DNA of 32,922 nt from Clostridiales bacterium (lineage in GTDB: Bacteria; Bacillota; Clostridia; Christensenellales; UBA3700): NCBI GenBank assembly GCA_014799645.1, contig JAAVHQ010000001.1, positions 30,009 to 62,930 on the forward strand. The letters are read 5' to 3'. A model generated the notes under the pieces. That model ran no database searches. It was not told where the DNA came from and worked only from the letters and a program-made list of their open reading frames with translations. The translations under genes and the position numbers were made by a program. Shown one piece after another: positions 18,885 through 26,457 of this stretch. The first letter of the stretch is position 1. The number at the start of each line of letters is the position of its first letter.

Positions 18885-20785
18885 AATCTTCTCAGTTAAT
18901 TGATATTTATAAAGACGACTTTAACTTTAAAGTGTATGCTGGTCCGGGTGCGGGAAAAACATATTTCTTAATTGAAAATATTAAAGACACAATTGAAAAT
19001 AGCCAGAAATTAAAATTAGATGCAAATAGAAAAATATTGTGCATCACGTACACGAACGTGGCTGTAAATGAGATTAAGAGTAGATTAGGTCAGTATAATA
19101 AAAATGTAGTTGTAAAAACAATACATTCATTTCTGTATGAATATGTTATCAAACCATATCAACAGCAATTGAAAATTTTAATAAATGAAACATTTAATAT
19201 TCATATAGATGATAAAGTTAGGATGTATCCAAGATTAGAGGGATTTGGTTTGTTGTCGAAACTGAAAGTTTCAGACTTTATCGGAGTTCTGCAAGAAAAA
19301 TATGAGCTCTTAGTTGCTAGTGAATTATCGAAAAAGAAAATTAGTGAATGCGTGTTAGATATTTCAAGTATTAATCATTACCCTTTTTGTGAAACAGATA
19401 TTCCGTCTATTAAGAGAATATTAGGTATGACTGATGCAGATTTATTAAAATTGAAAACTGCTTTATGGGAGCAAGAAGGAGTATTAGATTTTGATGAGAT
19501 ATTGTATTTTAGTTACATCCTTTTAAAAAGATATAAGTTTATTGGATATGATGTTCAGTATGTATTTCCATATATCTTAATGGATGAGTATCAAGATACT
19601 AATCCTATACAAAATAAGATACTACAATTACTGTGTAGCAAAAATGTTTCGGTTGGGGTGGTTGGTGATAAAGCTCAATCAATCTATGGATTCGTTAATT
19701 CTACTTATAAAGAGTTTGACGATTTCCATCCTAACATTAAAGATTTCAAAACATTTGTCATAGATGGTAATAGGCGCTCAAATCAGAATATAATTTATTT
19801 TTTAAACTATATCAGACAAGTAGATAAGACATTAAATGAACAGAAGTGCTTAATTAATAATAATTCATCAAAAGTTAAGTTCGTTTTATGTAAAGATAGA
19901 AATGCGGATTTGCTTAAAAAATTAGATGTAAAAGATATAAGGGTATTATGTAGAAGGTGGGCCGATGCGTTTGAGTATATAACCGATATAGAAGTTGAGC
20001 AGAGAAAATATCTAAAAGAGGTTCATGATTATTATAGATATGTTTTAGATAGAGATCTCACAAAAGATTTCGAAAATTCAAATATTAATTGGATTAATAA
20101 TGTCAATATCATAATTTCGATTTATAAAGCAATAAGATTGGGTAATTTTGCGAGTATTCTAAAAGAGTTGGCCAAGATATTTGATATAGATATACTTAAG
20201 TTAAATAATAGAAGCAAAGGGCAAGAATTTAAAGAAATTGTAAGATTCGTTAATTTGTTTAGGAAATTTAATGAGGATACTATTTATTACGACATAATAA
20301 ATAGTATCAATCAATTCATAGATCAGACTAGCTTGAAAGCGTTTGAGAAATTGGAACTAATATCTGATGATAATGAATTGTTCAGAGATGAATTCCATCC
20401 ATTTTTACATAGTTTAAACATTAGAACATTGAAAGTAATGTTTGATGACGTTTTTTCAGAAGATAGTAAATATGTTACCGTTCATAAAACAAAAGGAAAA
20501 GAATATGATAGTGTATTAGTAAATCTTACTCCTGTAAAAGATGAGTGGTTGTTAGGTGGAATTCTAAAAGTTTTAGAGAACCCAGTTTTATTTAATAGCG
20601 AATTTGATAATGTTATGGAATTTGCAAGAATTGCATACGTTGCATTTAGTAGAGCACGGAATAACTTGTTTATTCATTTAAAAAATACAAAGGCAGAGTT
20701 GGGTACATTGATAGCAAATCTACAAGACTATTGCTTCAAACATAATATAAAAGAAGCATTTTATGAAATCATCGATTTAAATTAA
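18869..20785 (+). CDS. UvrD/Rep superfamily 1 helicase (GajB-like partner)
   Basis: 'AGPGAGKTYFLIENI', 'ITYTNVAVNEIKSRL', 'LMDEYQDTNPIQNKIL', 'GDKAQSIYGF', 'VHKTKGKEYDSVLV', 'AYVAFSRARNNLFI'; overlaps the OLD gene by 16 nt. Confidence 0.9.
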   Translation: MVEFIESSQLIDIYKDDFNFKVYAGPGAGKTYFLIENIKDTIENSQKLKLDANRKILCITYTNVAVNEIKSRLGQYNKNVVVKTIHSFLYEYVIKPYQQQLKILINETFNIHIDDKVRMYPRLEGFGLLSKLKVSDFIGVLQEKYELLVASELSKKKISECVLDISSINHYPFCETDIPSIKRILGMTDADLLKLKTALWEQEGVLDFDEILYFSYILLKRYKFIGYDVQYVFPYILMDEYQDTNPIQNKILQLLCSKNVSVGVVGDKAQSIYGFVNSTYKEFDDFHPNIKDFKTFVIDGNRRSNQNIIYFLNYIRQVDKTLNEQKCLINNNSSKVKFVLCKDRNADLLKKLDVKDIRVLCRRWADAFEYITDIEVEQRKYLKEVHDYYRYVLDRDLTKDFENSNINWINNVNIIISIYKAIRLGNFASILKELAKIFDIDILKLNNRSKGQEFKEIVRFVNLFRKFNEDTIYYDIINSINQFIDQTSLKAFEKLELISDDNELFRDEFHPFLHSLNIRTLKVMFDDVFSEDSKYVTVHKTKGKEYDSVLVNLTPVKDEWLLGGILKVLENPVLFNSEFDNVMEFARIAYVAFSRARNNLFIHLKNTKAELGTLIANLQDYCFKHNIKEAFYEIIDLN

Positions 20786-20861
20786 AGTCGTTTGGGTAAT
20801 TGATTTTCAAGTGTGAAGATGGCATGCAGTAAGATGTGTGTCATTTTCATATATTTTTGCA

Positions 20862-21437
20862 ACATTGTGAAAAAATTTACAAAGATAGTCTTAACTTTTG
20901 GCTGATTATGGACTTTTATAGCATGGAATCGTTGGAATTTTCAAAAATGTCAAAAAACTTATTTAAAAATACCCTAACAAAATGCCGATTTTTCTCTAAT
21001 AAGTGGAAGGGATATTTTCAGTAGTAAAATATGTTGAGTAAAACTTTCATTTTAGACCGTCAAGTACCACCTAAATTTTCTCTAATAAGTGAGGGGATTA
21101 TGTTAACTAGAAAATTAAAACATTGTGAAAAAATTTTCAAAGTTAACCTTAACTTTTGGCTGTTTTGAACTTTTATAGTGGGGAAAAGTAAAATTTTTCA
21201 AAAATTGCAAAAAAGTTTTAAAAAAACAGGGTGAGAAAGTGCCGATTTTTCTCTAATAGGTGGGAGGTGTTTTAGATTGAGAAAAATTATCTAAAAATTT
21301 TGGAAAAAGACCGTGGACTAAGTGCCTGATTATCTCTAATAAGTGAAGGGCGAAATATAATGCTTTCAAAAAATGTTAAACGAATTTCATTTATGCACCC
21401 CGAAAAATCAACAGGAAGTGTCCATTAATAGTGAGGG
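20862..21437 (+). repeat. Degenerate tandem repeat array: ~257-bp higher-order unit made of ~85-bp subunits ending in CTCTAATAAGTGRRGGG
   Basis: CTCTAATAAGTG-like cores at 20994, 21080, 21251 and 21334, with degenerate versions near 20913, 21170 and 21422. CTTAACTTTTGGCTG...ACTTTTATAG recurs ~259 bp apart. Confidence 0.8.
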
Positions 21438-21643
21438 ACAAAGTAATTGGGTTAATTAGTGAATAAGGTATGTAGGGAAATAGATGAATAATGAACTAAT
21501 TGTACGTTCCTAAGATTTACCTAAAATGTCCATAAAAAAGAGACAGCAAAAGACCCCCAAAAAGAAGAAAATGAAGAGAATAGAGGAGGAGTGAAATGTA
21601 GAATATATAAGGCTAAAATACCCCAAAAGGGAAGCAGGATAAG

Positions 21644-21717
21644 GAGTAGACTCAATTTGCCGTCACAAGACGATTTCGTCTACTCAAAAAACTACGGAAG
21701 CGGGATACCCGCCTTCG
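21644..21717 (+). promoter_or_regulatory. Potential structured leader upstream of the excisionase gene
   Basis: GAGTAGAC (21644-21651) pairs with GTCTACTC (21678-21685); CGGAAGCGGG-ATA-CCCGCCTTCG hairpin at 21695-21717. Confidence 0.6.
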
Positions 21718-21760
21718 TTCTGGGAGAACCAAAAAAGACATAAAAAATGGAGGAAAATAA

Positions 21761-21946
21761 ATGGAATTATTTAAAGACTATCCCGACGTTGTAAGTGTTG
21801 AACAAGTGTCGGAGATGTTGCACATTGGACAAGTGCTTGCATATAGACTTGTCCGCAGCGGTGAGATTAAATCACGCAAAGTAGGACGCAGATATATCAT
21901 CGCAAAGCGAAACGTAATCGAATTTATAAATGAGGAGGCAGCATAA
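21761..21946 (+). CDS. Excisionase-like helix-turn-helix protein
   Basis: 61 aa; 'VVSVEQVSEMLHIGQVLAYRLVRSGEIKSRKVGRRYIIAKRNVIEFI', MerR-like HTH of Xis type; overlaps the integrase start. Confidence 0.85.
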   Translation: MELFKDYPDVVSVEQVSEMLHIGQVLAYRLVRSGEIKSRKVGRRYIIAKRNVIEFINEEAA

Positions 21947-23598
21947 TGACTGGGAGATTAGTAGTTAAGAATGGAAGATATTACGTAGTCATATCATATC
22001 AAGATTCACAAGGAAAGAATAAACAAAAATGGAAGGCAACGGGTTTGCCTGTGAAAAATAATAAGAGAATAGCCGAAGAGTTGATGCGTGATATTGTTGC
22101 GAACTTTGATCCGCAAGTAGAAGAACTTGTCAAGAAGAATGGTATGCGTAAGATTAAAATGCCTAAATCTCGAAAGCCGCAGACTATGTGGCAACCGCAA
22201 CCTACATACATGATGCAAGGACAACCTATGATGCAATCTGGTTATATGTATCAAGCGAGACAATATATGGGCGAAGATATGTTGTTTGGCGATTATCTAG
22301 CGCAGTGGATTGAGATGGCGAAAACTAATTTGCAGATTAGTACATATTCATCATACAAGGCCAAGATAAAACAAATTGCTCCGTATTTTAATGACAGAGG
22401 AATAACTTTGCAAAGCATAAGTCCGATGGACATACAAACATATTATGCATGGCTGATAGATAATGGCAAGAGTGTTCAGTCTTGTACGCACGCTCACGTT
22501 ATTATCCGTAGAGCGTTGGAGATTGCATATAGAACGGACAGAATCCCAGTGAATCCAGCGTCAAAAGTAGAGAAACCTAAAAGTCCGAAATATGAAGCGA
22601 AGTATTATGACTTAAAGCAGTTGAAAGTTTTGTTTGAAAAATTGAAAGGAGATAAGTATGAATTGATGTATAAGATGACTGCGTTCTACGGCTTGCGCCG
22701 CAGTGAGCTTTGCGGTATGAGATGGAGTTCAATAGACTTTGATAACAACAAACTTACGCTCAATTCATCAATAGTGCAAGCAAGTGTAAACAACAAAACG
22801 ATACTTGTAAAGAAGGACGTGATGAAAAATGCGGCAAGCAAGAGAACTATGCCGTTGATACCCGAAATAAAAGAAGCCTTGTTGAAATTAAAAGCAGAAC
22901 AAGACAAGAATAAGGCTGAGTTCGGCAAGTATTATAATCAAGAATATATTGACTATGTTTGGGTTGATGAGATAGGAATGATAGTAAATCCTAATACGCT
23001 CACTTGTCATTTCCAAAATTTCCTTACGCAGAACGAGTTGCCGAAAATAAGATTTCATGAACTTAGACACAGTTGCGCAAGTCTCTTGCTTGCGTGCGGT
23101 GTGAGTATGAAAGAAATCCAAGAGTGGTTAGGTCATTCGGCTATAAGTACAACGGCAGACATATATAGTCACTTGAACTATTCGTCGAAATTGAACGTAG
23201 CGAATACGCTTACCAATGCGTTCGGTGGTGAAATGATGGAGCCTGACGAACAAGACCAATATGAAACGAAAGCATTGCTGTCGAATCTATTTAGAGGTGC
23301 TGAACACGAACAAGCGCAAGGAAAAGTGCCTGTGCAATCACAGATACAAGTACAAGCCAAGCCAGAGTCCGTAGAGACGAATGTGGGCGAGATTAAACCT
23401 AACGTGAAGGAAATAGTCGATAAGGCTAGTAAAATGAATCAAGCCGAACTTTTAGAAGATGTAGACAATTCTATTGAAGAATATAAGAAAGCCAAAAAAG
23501 AAATGGCGAAACTCGGTTTTGATGATTATGACGAGTATCTTGATTATTTGGAATATATGGAAAGGAGGGCAGCAAGGAAAAAGGATTTAGAAATGTAA
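21946..23598 (+). CDS. Tyrosine recombinase/integrase
   Basis: 550 aa; 'GLRRSELCGMRW', 'RFHELRHSCASLLLACGVSMKEIQEWLGHSAISTTADIYSHL' gives the R-H-R-H-Y set. Confidence 0.95.
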   Translation: MTGRLVVKNGRYYVVISYQDSQGKNKQKWKATGLPVKNNKRIAEELMRDIVANFDPQVEELVKKNGMRKIKMPKSRKPQTMWQPQPTYMMQGQPMMQSGYMYQARQYMGEDMLFGDYLAQWIEMAKTNLQISTYSSYKAKIKQIAPYFNDRGITLQSISPMDIQTYYAWLIDNGKSVQSCTHAHVIIRRALEIAYRTDRIPVNPASKVEKPKSPKYEAKYYDLKQLKVLFEKLKGDKYELMYKMTAFYGLRRSELCGMRWSSIDFDNNKLTLNSSIVQASVNNKTILVKKDVMKNAASKRTMPLIPEIKEALLKLKAEQDKNKAEFGKYYNQEYIDYVWVDEIGMIVNPNTLTCHFQNFLTQNELPKIRFHELRHSCASLLLACGVSMKEIQEWLGHSAISTTADIYSHLNYSSKLNVANTLTNAFGGEMMEPDEQDQYETKALLSNLFRGAEHEQAQGKVPVQSQIQVQAKPESVETNVGEIKPNVKEIVDKASKMNQAELLEDVDNSIEEYKKAKKEMAKLGFDDYDEYLDYLEYMERRAARKKDLEM

Positions 23599-23639
23599 AT
23601 AATTTAGAAAAAGTAATTGCCCTTTCTTTTAGATTACTC

Positions 23640-23668
23640 TTGATATTTTTGTCAAGAGGTGCTAAAAT
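23640..23668 (+). promoter_or_regulatory. Promoter of the structured RNA / SLOG leader
   Basis: TTGATA (23640-23645), 17-nt spacer, TAAAAT (23663-23668). Confidence 0.75.
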
Positions 23669-23672
23669 AATC

Positions 23673-23867
23673 TTGCGACGTCAAATTAAATAAACCTTTT
23701 GTAATTCCCAGATTAATGGGAGTCCAGACTTTGTTTGCGTGAAAGGTAGGATGAAAATTGGTAGTAATACCTGTTCCGACCTGCTTTCCACGGAAAAAGG
23801 TTTATTTGGCGTCGCAACCAAAGGGACGGTATTCTACGGTGCCGTTCCGCAAGGGGCGGCATCTTTT
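23673..23867 (+). ncRNA. Structured RNA (~195 nt) or 5' leader ending in an intrinsic terminator; family unassigned
   Basis: Long closing stem TTGCGACG...AAATAAACCTTTT (23673-23700) with AAAAGGTTTATTT..CGTCGCAA (23795-23817); internal hairpins TCCCA/TGGGA, CGTGAAAGGTAGG/CCTGCTTTCCACG and GGTA/TACC; terminator GCCGTTCC-GCAA-GGGGCGGC (23841-23860) plus T5. Confidence 0.75.
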
Positions 23868-23868
23868 T

Positions 23869-24378
23869 ATGTTAAAGTTAGTTAGATCGAAAAGTGTTTG
23901 TTTTACAGGTCATAGGAATCAGAAACTTATTTGGGGATTCAATGAGGGTGATGAGCGGTGCCTAAAAATGAAGGATAATTTGCGTATTGAAATCGAAAAA
24001 GCAATCAATAATGGATACGAAACTTTTTATAGTGGAATGGCACTTGGGTTTGATTTGATTTGTGTTGAAACGATATTAGAGTTAAAAAAGAAATATAATC
24101 ATATTAAGATTGTTGGGGTATTGCCTTGTAGGACGCAAGATATAAAGTGGCAAACGCAAGATAGAGAGCGTTATAGAAAGTTGTTGTGGCAATTAGATGC
24201 TGTTCGTTGTATTTATGATAACTATGTCGGAGCAGAGTGTATGCTTGAACGAAACAGGTTTATGGTAGATAATTCTTCTATGATGATGGCATTATATGGC
24301 GGGGCAGTAGGCGGAACGAAATCGACAATAGATTACGCTCGAAGTAAAGGATTGAAGATAACCATTATTGAGCCATAA
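23869..24378 (+). CDS. SLOG-superfamily protein (DUF1273/YpsA-like)
   Basis: 'SVCFTGHRNQK...YETFYSGMALGFDLICVETILELKKKY...VGVLPCRTQ...GGTKSTIDYA'. ATG 23869 is preferred over the track start at 23758, which lies inside the RNA structure. Confidence 0.75.
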   Translation: MLKLVRSKSVCFTGHRNQKLIWGFNEGDERCLKMKDNLRIEIEKAINNGYETFYSGMALGFDLICVETILELKKKYNHIKIVGVLPCRTQDIKWQTQDRERYRKLLWQLDAVRCIYDNYVGAECMLERNRFMVDNSSMMMALYGGAVGGTKSTIDYARSKGLKITIIEP

Positions 24379-24469
24379 AACAAGACGAACTATAATAATT
24401 GGGGCAATTTAATTGCGTAAACTGTTTGCTAATCATGTCGAACTTATGTTTATATCTATCCGATAAATA

Positions 24470-24498
24470 TTGACAAAATATGGGTTATTAATTATAAT
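24470..24498 (+). promoter_or_regulatory. Promoter of the AbiH-like gene
   Basis: TTGACA (24470-24475), 17-nt spacer, TATAAT (24493-24498); AGAAAGGAG upstream of ATG 24528. Confidence 0.8.
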
Positions 24499-24527
24499 TA
24501 TTTTGACAATAGAAAGGAGAAGAATTA

Positions 24528-25793
24528 ATGGCATCCAAGCAACTACTTATTTTAGGAAACGGATTTGATTTGCAGTGCGGACTAAGATCGAGTTATGAAG
24601 ATTTTTTTAATAGTGAAATTATCGACGATATCAGTAAAAATTTTCACTTGCAGAAAATGAAGCCAGGGTGTGTAGGATTTTGGGAAACGTTATTGTTTTA
24701 TTATTATAAACAGATTGGCAATAGTAAATATGATTGGTGTGATATAGAAACTATAATTAAAGACACGCTTTGGATCATATATTATGGGGATAAAAACAAA
24801 CTGAATAATCATAACAAAAGTTTGTGGCACGATGTGATAATATGCGCCAAGACTAAGGAAATTCCCGAGAGATATGCATGTTATATTATTAATGGAAATG
24901 AAGAGCAAATAAAATATTTGTTTTGTTATTGTGTAAAATTTATTTTAAAATTGGATAAGAGAGATGATTATACGGATGATGAAAAATTACATATGTTAAC
25001 AAAACACCTTCAGGATGAGTTAAATAATTTTGAAAAACGTTTTTGTAAATATATAAAAAATAAAACCATAAATCCACAAGATAAGAAGGGCTTGAATCGA
25101 AATTATGTTATTAATGCAGTTAATTTGTTGGCGCTATTGACAAAATTTACAGATTTCACATTTGGCTATTTGGAAGAGTTTGTCAATTCAAAAGTGGAAT
25201 TAGATGCTTATAATAGGCCTGTTATGAAAAATATACTATCTAACGAGTTTCTGACGCTAAAGGATACAAATATTATCAATTTTAATTATACTGCACTTTT
25301 TGATATTTTGCGAGTAGAGAGCCCATGTGCATATAGCAATGTTCATGGGAAATTATGCAATATTAGTTGTGTAGGAGATTGTAATTCATCAAATATAATT
25401 TTTGGTATAGATGACACGCTCATCAAAGCAGTAGATGTTGATTCTAATTTGCATATATTTAGTAAGACATATAGGAAAATGCGTGATGATAGTGCACCTA
25501 TAACTATTTTACCGCCGAGGGATGACAACAATATTGAGATTATATTTTATGGCCACTCGCTTAGTAAAGCTGATTATTCGTATTTCCAAAGCATATTTGA
25601 CTATTATAATATTTATAGCAACGATAAAGTATGTTTAATATTTTATTATTCAAAAGGACATGAACAATATGAGGCAATTTATAAACTTATAAATGAATAT
25701 GGTTTGACGCTAGCAAATGAAAATCAAGGCAAAAATTTGATCCACAAATTACTTCTAGAGAATAGACTTAAAATTGAAGAGAAGTCTCTTTAG
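24528..25793 (+). CDS. AbiH-like abortive infection protein
   Basis: 421 aa; 'LLILGNGFDLQCGLRSSYEDFF' N-terminus, 'IINFNYTALFD', 'VHGKL', 'IIFYGHSLSKADYSYFQSIFDYY' are characteristic of the AbiH family. Confidence 0.85.
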   Translation: MASKQLLILGNGFDLQCGLRSSYEDFFNSEIIDDISKNFHLQKMKPGCVGFWETLLFYYYKQIGNSKYDWCDIETIIKDTLWIIYYGDKNKLNNHNKSLWHDVIICAKTKEIPERYACYIINGNEEQIKYLFCYCVKFILKLDKRDDYTDDEKLHMLTKHLQDELNNFEKRFCKYIKNKTINPQDKKGLNRNYVINAVNLLALLTKFTDFTFGYLEEFVNSKVELDAYNRPVMKNILSNEFLTLKDTNIINFNYTALFDILRVESPCAYSNVHGKLCNISCVGDCNSSNIIFGIDDTLIKAVDVDSNLHIFSKTYRKMRDDSAPITILPPRDDNNIEIIFYGHSLSKADYSYFQSIFDYYNIYSNDKVCLIFYYSKGHEQYEAIYKLINEYGLTLANENQGKNLIHKLLLENRLKIEEKSL

Positions 25794-25884
25794 AGTAAAG
25801 AATTACATAATTAAAGATATTATCGAAACTATATCGAAGATATTGGTGATAAAAGATTAGCTGTGAGAATTTGAAGGATAGATT

Positions 25885-26343
25885 ATGTTAGAAAAGTTAT
25901 GGCGCAAAATTAAGAGATTCTTTAAGTGGTTATTTTTTGCTGACCATCAAATATTTTTCGGACGTATTCCTATAACATTAAAAGGATACAAGTGGGAGCT
26001 CCATATAACAGATGAAGACCCTAATCCATCGGTTCCACATCTTCATTGTATAGAAAATAGCAAATTGAAAATTGATGTCTACACAGGGGAAGTCTACGAT
26101 GATGGCATCAATACTGGTAAATTAAAGGATAAAGAGTTTAATGCATTGTGGCATGATAAAAAGTTTTTCGATTTAGTCAAAAGGTCTAGAGATTATTATC
26201 TAGAAAAACATCCAGGTTATCAACTTGTACATATTCCATTTAGTTCAGGTGACATTGATGAAAATGTTATAATTAGTCGTGGAGAATTAAAGAATCAACT
26301 AATAATTGAATATAAGAAAGATAAAGAGCATAAAAGGTCATGA
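25885..26343 (+). CDS. Hypothetical protein
   Basis: 152 aa ORF with 'PHLHCIENSKLKIDVYTGEVYDDG'; no family assigned. Confidence 0.6.
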   Translation: MLEKLWRKIKRFFKWLFFADHQIFFGRIPITLKGYKWELHITDEDPNPSVPHLHCIENSKLKIDVYTGEVYDDGINTGKLKDKEFNALWHDKKFFDLVKRSRDYYLEKHPGYQLVHIPFSSGDIDENVIISRGELKNQLIIEYKKDKEHKRS

Positions 26344-26457
26344 ATAAAATTAAGTGTTAGCAAAAATCAAAGTTTTGTTCATCGTGGAATCTATAAGGGT
26401 TTTTACTAATATGTTAGAGTAATATCTAGCGAAGAATAAGATAAAATCCATAAGTTA

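Noticed and set aside
20836-21024. 62-aa ORF at the start of the repeat array
   Set aside because: Its sequence is the repeat itself, no SD, composition like non-coding DNA.
20862-21437. CRISPR array
   Set aside because: Repeats are degenerate, ~85 bp apart, nested in ~257-bp units and without uniform spacers or cas genes.
23673-23817. Retron msr-msd RNA
   Set aside because: Inverted ends are suggestive but there is no reverse transcriptase anywhere in the window.
23758-23868. N-terminal extension of the SLOG ORF
   Set aside because: The first 37 codons lie in the structured RNA and its terminator; homology-like sequence starts at 'MLKLVRSKSVCFTGHRNQ'.
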